From Aptenodytes patagonicus (taxonomy: Eukaryota; Chordata; Aves; Sphenisciformes; Spheniscidae), in the NCBI RefSeq assembly GCF_965638725.1, contig NC_134949.1:132414969-132478968 (forward strand): 64,000 nucleotides of DNA, written 5' to 3'. Shown piece by piece: positions 36,406 through 49,700 of this stretch. The stretch's first letter is position 1, and every line of letters starts with the position of its first letter. Below the pieces are notes generated by a model, which was not told where the DNA came from, searched no databases, and saw only the letters and a program-made list of their open reading frames with translations. The position numbers and the translations under genes are program-made.

Positions 36406-39346
36406 CTTCTCTTAACAGAAGGACATTTTCTACTTAGGTCTTCAATTTAATGCTTGCCATCTTAACTGAGCCTTCCCCAGACCCAGTGGACCACCCTGCT
36501 CCTTGCTGGTGTGAGACTTAAGCTGAGCATCCTCCCTTTGTCCTGTGTGGAGGCAATTCTTAAAATATCCATGCTAAACCAGAATCCATCCGGGTCTCAA
36601 GGTTAGTGGGCTAAGATTGATCCAGACAGCTGTTAAGTTAGTATTAGCAAAGAGACAGTGTAAAACAACTGCAAATGTGAACACGTTACAAGTTGCAGTC
36701 ACTTCCCAAACCATTATTAAACATGCCAGTCTAGTAAGTGTGGGTCTCTAATGTATCATACTTCATGTCATGCTTCTTGGACGTGTGGAGACCATGTTTG
36801 GGGAAAAGGATGTTGCAGAACTTAATAAAACCTATCTCTGATTTAATTTCTCTGAAGAACATGTGGTTTCCATTGCCCAGAACTTCTTTCCTGGCTATAC
36901 AGTAAAATACCACCATCAAGTCTCAAATGCATTTGGATGCTTGCTACATTAAAAGAAGAATTTTTTTAAAAACCAATGTAAATACAACTCAAAGCAGAGA
37001 GCAGTTTTCTGCAATAAAAAAAATCTGCATGCTGTAAATACTTTCTGATCAATTTAATGAAGATTTAGATTTTATTACTGTTGTAGAGCTTAGTAACTCT
37101 AGTCATGATTAGCAACTAAAAGCCCTCCAATTTCTTCAGTTCGTACACAGCCTTTAGAAAAAGGGCTTAAGACCTCATTTGTTCTTAACTTCTAGCACAA
37201 AATTATGCAGATCTGGAGCAAGCTGCTCTTATGACATGATGACTTTGCTTAGAAGAATGATTTGGCATGGTTCAGGATTTGTAAGGACTTGGTCCTCTCC
37301 ATGTTTCCGTCTGCTAAGTTGCATGACAAGGTTTTGACTAGAAGACAACTGTTCTGGTGTCTGTATACAGAGTAACAATTGTTAGGAATTGGCCCTAAGC
37401 AGTGTTAAGCAAGTATGTATTCTGAACGCTTGGTTTCCTTTTGTACTTTAATGCCATTAAAAGGTATGGTGGTAGTACAGAAAAATAGACATATAGTGAT
37501 GGTTCTCCCTTCTTTCTCCTCCTTGCTCCCCCTGCCCTCCCCCAGCTTCATTGGTGTGGAAACTGTAGGTGACTAGAGCTGTCAGTACATATCCCAGACT
37601 GGATAACTTGAGCAGGTACTTCTCCCCTTCTCCCTCAAGCATCCGGAGACCTGACAGAGTTCCCTGGGTTTGTCAGTGCAGAGGGAACAGCATGGGATGC
37701 GCTCAGCCTGTTTGGCTGAAGCACATGTCGCACTCCCCCTCCACACGATGAAGCCTGGTGAATGTTAGCAGCATGTCTGATGGGAAAACAAATGAATTGA
37801 CAAATGGTTCTGCATAACAAAGTGCGGATGCTGTATCTGAGGTGTAGTAGCTTGCTGATCAGGGCAACCTTGTCTGCCAGTGCAGCTCTGCTGCGCTGAG
37901 CACTGTGATGTGAGTGTGTCAGGGGGCCGGGGCAGAGTGTTCACTGTGCCCAAACGTGCGTGCTGCTCACTGTCGGAGTGTTGAAATGGCATTCATGGAG
38001 TGCTTCTGGGTAAGAAGATAAAAGTGGTATCTCCACTGAATCTGTCTGAGCTGTAGTGGCATGCTGGTGTGGCATTGCTACCCCAGCTGCAAAGAGCTGG
38101 ATCCCCTTCAAAAATAAAAGAAATACCTTTATGGCTGCTGAAGGTGGAGATTTGGCTCTGATGAATCACAACTAGTGCTTTGCAGTGAAGGGAGACTTGT
38201 ATGTGATATTTCTATTCCTAACAGTGCTGTGTGTGGGAAGAACTATGGATCTTGTCCAAAACGGCTTTAGGGGCTGAGCCAAGCTACTGTATAAGGGGAG
38301 AGTACAGGGTCCATGGTCATAAAGCTCAGGCATGTGTTAAGATAAATATCTTGTATACTTATTTATACATAAATATTTTTACATACAAAATTTGGTTTTG
38401 GATGGATGTACTTTCATATCACTTAAGGAAAAAAAGAAAATTGTGCTCATAAATCTGAATGAAACAACTAAAATGTGGGTATCAACTGTTCAGACTAATT
38501 CCTGGCCTTGCCTGTTCAGCCATGGTTTTGTTGGGACACCTGCAGCCTGCAAAGCAATTGTAGGACAAAAGCTGCTAGTGATGCAATGGCAATATCCTCC
38601 TGTTCTTGTTCATCCCACTTCAGGACGCACATTTGCTGGATCTAATAAGCAGAATGAACTGCTGATTTTAGCCTGAAAGTTGGGATTTGGTGAAACTAGA
38701 AGTTTCTGGTAATGTTTACAATTACAGCCTGTAAGGATGTCTTTGTAGAAGGTAACTCTTAAGTATGTGGTTTAGATGTGTAATAATTTCATCACTGAAA
38801 TCAAAACGATCTTGCTGAGTTCAGGACTTCAGCCTGTGCTTTAAACTATTGTACTCAAATCAATTTTTTGGTGTTTTTCAAATAAGATTAGATTGTTTAT
38901 GCTTCTCTTGCTTGAATTAAGTTTCCAGCCTATTTTGTTTTATTTTGAGGTATTTCCATTATTTCTTATACTTGACAGGTTCTATTTCTTTTTATCAGAA
39001 GAGAATCTAACTGTGTACCATATAATCTCCTTATCTTGATGTAGTAGATGCCTTACTGTGTAGACTGATAAATTGACTTTTGGGTAATTAAGTGGCTTTT
39101 TCCCCCCCTATTTATGCATTTAAAAAGCATGGGGTCTGGTATGTTCAGAAGTGCTGATCTCTATTTGCATCTTCTGTTAGTATTCAGTCATTTCAGTCTG
39201 AACAGAACTGGAGGGGAGGGAAATCACTCCTAAAAGCATTACCAAAATATCTCAAAACTTAAGCAAAGAGACTACTGCTTAACAGGAGTTAAAAGTGAGC
39301 ATTTTTTATTTCAATGGTAATAGGTCACTTAAACAGCAGTTTAGTT

Positions 39347-39368
39347 AAGATATTAAATTTAATATCTT
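39347..39368. repeat. Perfect 22-bp AT-rich palindrome
   Basis: The sequence AAGATATTAAA is followed immediately by its exact reverse complement, with no spacer. It could extrude as a cruciform. In AT-rich DNA this may be chance. Confidence 0.9.
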
Positions 39369-42300
39369 GTTCTTTAAATATCTGTTTTTTAATTGTCTGC
39401 CTTCTGTATACTGTTGCCTTGGCAACAAGATTTTTGTATGCTAAGAAGTTCTGATTTTTCAAATGTAAATCTAAAGAACACTATAGGTTTCTTAAACTAG
39501 CTTTAGAACTGCAATATCTGTAAACAATTAATGTTTTAGCTAATTAAGTGCAGGTATGTGGGTTTTCTTGTGTACTACAGCTGATTCTATCCTGTGGATA
39601 AGTACCCACATCTTGTGATTAACTGTAAGACTTGTTGGACATTAAAGGTAATGGATTAATTTTCATTAAAGGGGTCTCCTGCAATTTGAATCTCAAATTG
39701 AGAGAACTCAATTCAATGCTTTTTCTGTCTCTCCCTTTTTAAGGGAGGAATCATCACTGGCTTGAATAAAGTGGTGACTTGTTTGTGGTCATCAGCAGTG
39801 GAAAAAACCTACCCTGGCATTAAGTAACTTTGAAGTATGAATGTCTTCCGTGTGAAAGCTAACCTATTTACTACCATGTACCAGTGTCTGACTGTGTGGT
39901 GCTCCATCCATTGTTGAATCTGTGTACTTTAAATAAAACCCCACCTCTTATTTCTGTACCTTGATAGGCAATGTGCTGGTTTGTGTAATCTGGCAAAAGT
40001 ATTGTACTGAATTTCAAGGTTAGTTTTATGCCGTCCTTATCCTATATGATTGATATCAAGAGCATGATGTGATTGAGTTATGCTGCAGCATGCAATCAGA
40101 TACCATAAATAGTAGTATCTACATAAAGTCTTGGAAGTGATTGCTGGGCTGCTTCTGAAGTGCGCTTTGGCTTGGATATTGAAGCCATAGTTTGGACCAT
40201 CACTTCTAAATGTCAATCTGTTTATTAGGCAGATAATACACTGGTTAACTAACTTATTTTCTTGTTTGGAAGACTGATTGAATTGTAAAGAAATATGTAC
40301 TAACTAAAGCAAGTTTATATTTTGTTTGTAGCTTGCAAATGCTCTTTGCACCTCTTGTTCAGTCAGCGTACATGGTCCTTATCAAACAGGAAGTGCACTC
40401 TTACCAAATTATTTAGGACATTTGTCCTGCCTAGCAATTTTCATTTCCACCTTGTACAAGGAGAAAAAGGAAAAAAAAAAGGAAAAAAAACCAATGTAAA
40501 TTAGACTTTCCCCAAACCTAGTGTTCTAATTAAGTTTAAGATAATGATGGGGGGGAGGAGGAGCTGTAAAGAATGTGAATTAATGAAAACTTCTGGATGA
40601 GCTGTGGCCACAAATAAACTTGCTGCAAAGAATGTCTGGCATCATTTAATTCAAAAGGCAAGGCATATTTTAGGAAATAATATCTGACTTTTATCTTGAG
40701 GCAGTATATTAACAAGCAATCATTGAAGTGAAACTGTTATTTAGCTATGATTTCATGACTTTGTGACGTTAACTTTTTGCTAGATGATGGAGTCTGCCCT
40801 TTTCATTTTCTCTAATGCCAAGGCAAACTTGTTGTTTTGATGTTTGGAATTTATCAAAATGCTTACAAATGGATTAATATGACATTTCAACTTTATGTCA
40901 TAAGATCAGTAGAAGTAGGCTAGCATAATAAGGTTGTCTAATAATAAATTTATATTCAATAGTATTTTTGTTCTTGATGGCCCATATCTGCTGAGAATCA
41001 TCTTCATGAACTGTCTTCAGCCTTGCAGGCTGCCTTAAAGTGTGAAGCATAAATCTGTTACACCTATGACCTAAACCTATTTCTTTAGTCCCAAGTGTGC
41101 CTTACAATTCTAGGAGCATCCTCTCTTTAGACTATCTAGCGTCACAGTAAGCACATATGTTCCTGAAAAAAATAGCAACTGGGAAAACAGAATCTTCTAT
41201 ACAGTACTTTTGTTTTTATGTTGGTTTTTCCACCCACAATAATTAGGTTAATTCAATTAGGCTTTGTGTGATCTTTCTCCTTTTATCTCAAGTGTAATGT
41301 TTTGCTGAACACTAGAGGGAAATAACTAAGGATTGGCAATGTGCACTTGCAAAATATTAAATTCTTCAGCTGAATGCTAGCTGCTGCCTCAGAAGGATTT
41401 CTGGTTGTTGTGGAAATCAAGTTGTGTGGATTTAAACAATGATAACTTCATAACCTTGCAACTCTGGAAAAGTCTCACTGGTTACTGCTGGTCTCCAGCT
41501 TCACTGAAATGTGAGTGTGCTGTGAACATCCTGTGAATCTGCAGAGGACTTGCTGCTTGGATGTGATTCTTTCCCCATGGGTTCCTGCACCCAACAGATG
41601 GGTGAAGAACACTTCTACTCTGTGAAGAAACTTTCTGGTCTGCTTCCCAATCCATCTTGGACTTGCTAAATTTATGTTAATGCAGTCATACTTTTTCCTT
41701 CCTCTTTGTGATGCTGACAGCTGGTGACAGCAATAATGGCAGTAGTCTTGGAAGATGCCCTGTCCTCTGGAATGACTGCTGGGTTCCTTGTTCGTTTTTC
41801 ATAGCTGTAAAGATTATCAGTAGTGCAGAAAAGAGCTACGGGTTGAGGCCTGGTAATACTGCACCAAAATATGCTGCTTGCTCAGCATCTGCATGCTGGC
41901 TTGATCAGAGCTGTGCAATGTGAATGTAACCTGAGGCTGCTTCTGTTGAGGTAGGCTCCTGCACTTCCATACTCTGAAAGTAATCAGGAGAGAATCTGGT
42001 TCATTAGAGATAATGAAAGGAAACACTGAGTACTAATTGATGTAATGTCCTACAGTAGAAGTTGCTAAACTTCCCCTACCCCCTTGGGGGGCGGGGGGGG
42101 GGAGAAAACTATTTGTTTGAATATAACCAGATGGGTAAACATGATGGCCCTTAAGCAGTCTTCTGCCTTCCTGCTGAGCTATCACACATGATCTTGTCTA
42201 GAATTGTGGTCCTATGGGTTTCTACCAGGTGTCCTGTTAAACAGAGAAATGAGTCCACAAAAAGAGTGTGAGGTTATGATTTGCATGGTAGTGTAGAAAA

Positions 42301-45300
42301 TTAATTTATCATGATGATTGCCATTTGGCTGATGGTTAAACAGAGGCATAGATAATACTAATGCATTCTTCTTGCAAGACTGAGAAGTCAAACCCCATGC
42401 AGCTGAGACAGATCCCTTTTCATCAAGATTTCTTTCAAGGCTCATGTGACTTCCTCCAGATAATAAATGAGCAACTGAGAATGGAATACCAAAGCCAGTT
42501 CTATTCTTTAAACTCTTAATACAAACTCCCTCAGGATACTTTGGGGAAAAATCACTACAGTAGATTCCCCCCCCCTCCTTAGAAACTGGCTCAAAAAAAA
42601 AAAAATCCCCTGACTGACTCAGACTTATGTAAAATATTCTGTTGGAAAGTTCTTAGTGATGTGATATGTCAGGATTTCAATCATCTGTCGTGGGAAAGAA
42701 GAGAAGGTACAGTGCATAGACACATGACTACTGCAGTCAAACTACTAATTCATATTCAAAACATAAGCACTCACCAGGAAGAGTTTAAAGCTTCTGCAAA
42801 TCTAGAATAGTTTTAAAAGCTCCAGAGCTTAAGTTTTATGAAAGTACTGTATTTTTGTGGTTAGGCTTTTTAAAACAATTATTTCTGCTTAATTGATATT
42901 AACAGTATCTTTCATCTCTTGTAGCTGTTGTAATTTGAAAAATACTTCTGAGTTTTAAACTATTCACTTCCTGAAATTGTTTTGCAAATTATTACATAAG
43001 TTATAATAATGAAAGGAGATGTTTTTGAAGTATGAATCTGTATAAACACTGAAATCCCAACTTTATTATGAAAGATGAGCCTAATGCTCCTTGTTCTAAA
43101 ATGTTATACCCTCTAGAATCCTAAACAGATAAGGCTATACGTCAATCAAACTACAGAGATATGATATTTAAAACTCATGCTTTGTCTTTCATGAGTACCT
43201 TTTCTTACAGCTGGCAGAAACAAAGATTCTTCATTCTATCTGAAACTGAAATAACTTTTGCAATAACAAATGTTCTTAAGTAAGAAAAGTAAAGCTCACC
43301 AAGAATTGCAGCTGTGGAAAGGTGAGCCCAGCTTCAGCTAAGCTTGGGATGACTTGCCAGTACATGCCATAACAGGGACTGATGGGGAACCTTCTACTCA
43401 ATATAGGTCTACAGAAAATCCCTGAAAACCTTCAGGTTCTAAGTGTATTTAAAAAAAAAACAAACAAAAAACCAAACAAAAAAACCCAGCCTCTGCTTTC
43501 CAGACTGTGAGAGAGACTAATTGAGTTTCCTGGCCATAGCAGCATGATATACTGCAGTTCTGACTTTGCAGCGTTGATTAACTACTGTTAATCTACTTGT
43601 AAGGGAGCAAGATGAATCTGTGTTATATTTCAAATGTGAATGTCCGTTCTCTGATCAAATCCAGCTTTACCTCATGTTCACACTCTGACTGAGCAGGCTT
43701 TCCTCTGACTTCAGAGGATGCTTCAGCAGGTGTACCTACCTCCAGGGTGCATGTGCCACTGCTGTGTACCCCCAGAGTTTGACTTACAGCTCCATCATAT
43801 GGACTTGAGGGTCCTGTCAGAACTTGATGCAACTTGCTGAAGTTAATGCTTATGAGTAAAGTTACGACTTCAGCACAGGCTGCTCTTGCATAGTGTGGCT
43901 ACCAGCAGCCACACTGTGCCCAACTGTAGGCTGGGCACTTGGCATGTTAGCCCTAGTCACTAGACAGTGTCCCAAAAATAGCATGATGGTAGCTGTTGGC
44001 ATTTCTGGAAATGGAACACCATGTGAACAATATTGTATCGTAAAAGAAAGTACTGTACCCGAGTGATTGAAAGTAGTGGGTGGTTGGGGATTCTAGTAGA
44101 GAAGGGAAAGGCTTGCTTGTTTGTTGCAAAATGCTCTGGCTGCAGTTCCTTGCCAGAGCACTGTTAATAAAGGAGAGATGAAGACTTAAAATAGACAAAT
44201 TTATTCCCTGTATATAACACATGAATGTGTGGTGGATAGTGCTATTGTTGGAGTGCTGTATTAGTTTAAAAAAGTTCTGAAGCTATAACTGCTAAATAGT
44301 ACTAGAATGAGTGTATCCGATGTGCTTCTACCTAGATAAGTAGAAAATTTGTGAAGAGAAAGGTATAGTATGTTAAAAATCTAAATTAATTGACAGTGAC
44401 TGGATGGGAAGGAATATGTAGTACTCTCCTGTGTCTCAGGTATGTATGGTATATACACACGCTCACTGGGGAAGAAAAAGAAAAGTTTAATTTCACTTTC
44501 AGATTCTTTATTAAATATTTTCATGTAATTCAATTAGAATGCTGCTGGCAGCAGTTTACAGAACACTTGTCAAAGTAAAGAGCAACTTGGCATGTTTTTG
44601 TTTTCAGAACTTCAAGTGCCAAATCATTTAAATCGAATCAGATCCTAAAACTGGCACTGAAATTAAACCTGCTTTTTTTTTTTGCATAAGAGTTTACCTG
44701 TGTAGGAACTGACTTCACAGGCATTTCATGCAGATATGAGTGTGGCTGGAATAAGGATATCTCTTTACAGGGTTGTTGTGAACCAGAAATTGCATTGACT
44801 TACCTTCAGTGCATATGCAGCTTATTTAATGAAGGGGTGAACAAAGTACATAAGCCTGAATACACTGAAAGGCAACAAAAGCTGTGAGTTTTCTAGGTAT
44901 AATTATGCATGGGATTTGATCTGTTCCTTCCTCCCTGCCCTGATGGGAAGTTTATCCACTTCTTGCTGTTCATAAGAACTTAAGAAAGCTAAATTCAGCT
45001 GTTTCTTCAATGCATGTATTTGTTCAAAGATAGCCTACTCAAGCATGAACCAAGAGACTTCAGAGTCAATTGTCAAAATCAGTAGAAAATGCAGGTGTGT
45101 GAAGTGTAATTGTTTTTACATAAAAACCATGCTTGATGTTTAATAATGAACCAGCTCTAGTTTATATAATAAAGAGTTTTGTATTTGACATTTGCATTCG
45201 TATTTGAATGCTGAGTTTCTGTCTCAGTTCAGGAAAGCTTACCACCAGTGCTATAGGATCACTCCTAAAATATAGCACCGGTACTCGAGTAATGCTTATG

Positions 45301-46624
45301 AGTTAATTTTGAGTTGTTTCATAGCACATGGTATATCCTACATGTGGTCTTGCCTGTGATGCTTGGAGTAGGGTTCCAAACTCCAGTGGTCTGTGAAATG
45401 AATATATTTTTACTGACTCCACTGATCAGCATATTTGTTTAAGATTTTTCCCCAGAAGGAATAAAATCCAGTGATTTGTGATTTAATGTAATCCTGTTAT
45501 ATTCAGGTATATGTTTCAAAGTAATAATTACAGTAGGCTCTTGGTTAAAAGAGCTTAATTTCCTTATTTTAGGAGAAAATTTATGTCTTATTTTTAATAT
45601 CCATTGCTTTCTTTCATAGGAATGCATCTTAGAGTTGATGTTTTGGTGTTTTGAAGAGTAAAGAGGTCATATATTAGTTTAAACATAACTAATTGATGTG
45701 TCTAAGATACTTAGAAAAAAAATCCCCCCCCAAAACAACAACAACGTAAACCAGTACAGAATAGAGAGTTTATCTTCCTTTAGTTGAGGTCATGTTTACC
45801 TGTGTCCATTAATACATTTTGCATTCTAGAGCATCAATTTCCTGATAGAGCAACTGGACCATGCTTCTTTGCTTAACAGAAGTTATTCTGAGATATAGCT
45901 TTATAATGTCCTTGAATTACCTCAGTATATGCTTTTATCAAAAACATGATACAGCTGTAACGAAATCATAGTTCAAAGGAAAATTTGCAATAGTAACACA
46001 GAGCAGAGTACCAGTTCAGCTTGTCTTTTTCCTCCTTTGTCTAACCTTAACAACCCAAAGTGCCAGTGGAGTTGAAGGAGGGAGTGCTTACACAAGATGC
46101 AAGTTGCCCTTTGTCAATACTGTGTTTATTCATGAGAATATTATTCATATATGAAGTTATTAATCATAACTTCTTTGTTAACCACAGAAAAACTAATTTA
46201 TGTTAAAAGTTCTCTATCCTCTTGGAGTAGGAGACTGCATTATAAATGCTTCCTGAATTTGACTGTACTTTATTTACAAAAAAAATGTGCCTGTGCATAA
46301 AAACAGACAAAGCTGAAAGCCATAGCCCAGGAGTGTACCTTGCAGATGCATGTGCTTCTGTGTTCTTCCCACACTCTGGATTCTGCATGCCAGTCAGTGC
46401 AGCAACCAAGACTAGGAAGAGTCTTACATATAGACATATAATCCTGATGTGTGCTATGCTGAAATAGAGACTGAGGCATGTGAGAAAAGATCCAAAGCTT
46501 TTTAGCAGTGTTCTCCCTCTGGATGCTGCCTCTTTTTAGCAGCGTTTCCTTCTTGCATCCCTCTGGATGTAAGCTTCTGTACTGAGAATAATATGCTATG
46601 GACAGAATGTGTGATGGTAACAGC

Positions 46625-46765
46625 AGTCAGATGGCGTGGGGATCTATGGTTTGCTTCCCAGGTTGGCTCTTGTCTGCTACTGGGGATTGGGCAAGTCCTG
46701 CGGTCTGTTCTCCCTCTCTATGAAATAGAAAAAATAGCACTTGGGATAGTGTTTTGGGAACGTGT
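46625..46765 (+). mobile_element. Ancient MIR-like SINE relic
   Basis: The order of phrases GGTTGGCTCTTGTCTGCTAC, GGGATTGGGCAAGTC, TCCCTCTCTATGAAATAG and AATAGCACTT follows the tRNA-derived core of MIR-type SINEs (discriminating GCTCTGCCACT, TTGGGCAAGTC, CTGTAAAATGGGGATAATAG). The match is from memory and the copy is very diverged. Confidence 0.5.
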
Positions 46766-49700
46766 ATGTATGTTTTGATGGCTTTTTTTCCCCACCAGTA
46801 CCTCTCAACATCAGAGGTGCATTAACAGTTCTATTGCATTTTGTAGTACAATACAATAACTAGCTGGCTAGTAAACTGTAGAGGAGACAAGGTGTGCTGA
46901 AACATGGAAAAGGTAGCATAGAAAATGAACTCCTTTCTTTCAGCAAGGCAAACCATTATCCTGGTGAGATTTTTGTGGGTTTTTCTTTTTTTCTTTTTGA
47001 AGCCCTGTTATTGAAATAATCTGGCTATACTGAATCCCTGCTTTTTGTGAAGAACAAGAAGGAAGAATCTCACCCTTGTTAAAACTAGTAGAGCTGAAAA
47101 ATAAGGATCAGCCACTGTGTTATTGTGCCTTCTGTCCATAGATAAAGCTCTGCACTCCGGGGCTTCTCTTACTTCAATATTTAGGATTAGAGGTGGAGGT
47201 ACCACATTCTTAAGTTAGCCTTGCACAATTTTTGTAATGCTTTCAGTGGTAAAGTGACATGTTGACTTGCGAATGCAGCCTTTAAAAATACTCTGGCAAA
47301 TGTTAGTAGTGGTAACCCCTTTTGGGGGAGGAAGGGGGATTGGGCTGAAAGAAGCAATCTCAGCTGAAGAACAAATGAGCGGTTCTGCAGAAGCCTCCAT
47401 CCTGTCTAGTTCTACACAGAAGTGTCCTGGACCTCTTCATCAGGCAACATAGTCATGATTTTAACAACGTTATATGAAGGAGTAGAGTAACGGTTGTGGA
47501 ATCCGTAGTTCACAGGAACAAAAAAGTAAACACTTTCCAAGAATAGAAGTGGATTTTATGCAGCTGACCAAAAAAGCTGGAAAAGTGTTGAAAAATTCCA
47601 AAGTACATGTGTAAGATGTGGTATTGTAGCATCATGGATTGCTCTGTAACACACAAAGAATACACGCACTTCTAGGGTCCTGAATCTGACCCCTCAGAAA
47701 AAGAAGGGGAGAAATTGTGCAGATGGTACTGCAGCAATGGCTGTTAGCCTAAACTGTCTCAACGTTAAACAGAGGAGTATGGAGCTGTAATTTAATTGTA
47801 TAAAAATTTGAAGAACATAAACCACCTTGGTTTAAAGAAGTCTTTGTAAATGAATATTTTATTTGCAGAACATCTCCTGCTGTCAAGTTTCACAGCAGAT
47901 TATGATACTAATCTTACTTAAATGGTTATATAACTCATTAGTGGTAGGTGTTATCAACTCACTGTAGCCCTGCAAGAGTTCAGTATTCAAGTAATGCATC
48001 GTTTGTGGAGAAGGCTGCATGGTAAAGGGTGTGGATTAAAATTTTGGTCATTTTCCTGTGTGTTTCTTTGTAAGTATGAAGTCTTCTCTGTATTGCTAAA
48101 TGCATTGTCTAACTATATTTTTCTGACTATAGTTACATATAATGTGGAAATCCTGAATAAAAAAGATTCTAAGCCCCAGTCCTATAATTCCTATGCCAGA
48201 AGGTGGCCAGCTACTTGAAAAGACACTTTATTATCCTAGAACTAGCTATACCAATTAGATAAACTGCTGTCTAGTAGTGAGAGAAGTTTAAAAAAAGGCA
48301 AAAATCATGTGAATAACTGCATAGCATGGAAAACTGGATCCCCATTGCTTCACAAGACAGTTCTTACCAGAATAAATGAATACCCTTCTGGTAGCAATTT
48401 TCCAGTGGTATAAAAAAATGGAAATGAAAGTTTTGCGGAGTGAAAATACTCTATAGAAAATGGTAAACTACTGAGCTGCTTCATTTTAGAAATAAACAAT
48501 GTAGGTTGCTTGTGGTTGGCCTCTTGAGGAATAACTGGCCTTCTTGAGATCATAAAGGGCTGATACTTCATAAATGCTGCTTCAGTAAGTGACATTATAT
48601 TTATCTTAATTGAAGCTTGGAAGTAATTTGATTAGAGGATAAGGCTTTTTAAGACTTATGTTTACTGTTACATTCTCCTGTTGAGATTTGTGGAGTAAAT
48701 GTTAAAATGTCAGCATGCTGTGAGTGAAGCTTTTTGAGCCCATTCCTTTAAGGCAAAAGTTCTGAGACTCTTGGACTGTCAGATGCTTTATATGTGTTTA
48801 AAGCCTTAGGGAGTGTTTTGGGGAATGTACAGGAGCTTTTGACCTGCCTATATTGCAGCTTTTGAATATATTCAAACTGAGCATGAGACTTGACCAACTA
48901 TTAGACAGTTTTAATGGTCAGTGTTACAATGAGGTAGCAAACCCTGCCAAGCTACCTTTTTAAAAGTAAATTAAAAAACCCACCAAAAAACCTTTAATTG
49001 AGAGCTGTTGGAAGTGATAATCTTAAGCTTCTTGTGTACTTGCCCGTTCTCTGATGGAAGGTATTGAAGGCAGATCCAAATACTTCAGGTTAAATTCTGC
49101 TCCTGCATCCATAAGGATTGACTGGAATGTAGTAGGACTCTGTGTTGGTAAGAAAAGGGGAATCACTCTGTTTTGTATAGCAGAGTTGAATTTTTGTTGT
49201 TGTCCCCTTTTTAATCAGAATTTCATTCAAATTATTGTCATTTTGTACCACAATTTAAAACAATTAGCTGTATGCTAAACCCATGTAGCCTGACTTCTGG
49301 TGGTGATGACTTCTGACTTCAGGAGATGTGGAGCCCTCTCCTACCCACAGGCCTACGTGAGTGCAGTTCAGATTTTGATTGATGACCAGATATGGCCTGT
49401 ATTGTCTGGAGGCGGTGTAGTCATAAAGGTTATTAGTGTAGGGAGGGTGAATTTCCCAGTCTTGGGTCTGCTTTTTACAAATTTGTGTTTTTCCAGCTAC
49501 ATTATCTACCTATCTGCATTCCCTTATAAGATATGTACTCTAGCATAGCAGTATAAGCAGTTCAATTTTAATAGCTCTGGCTGGAAGAAGTTAAGAAGAA
49601 AAGATATGGAAAAATCTATTCATCTTTAGAAAGGTTTCTTTTAAGTGCTTTTCCATAACAAGTTGTTTAAATATTTAATGCAATGTAAACATAAACAGGT

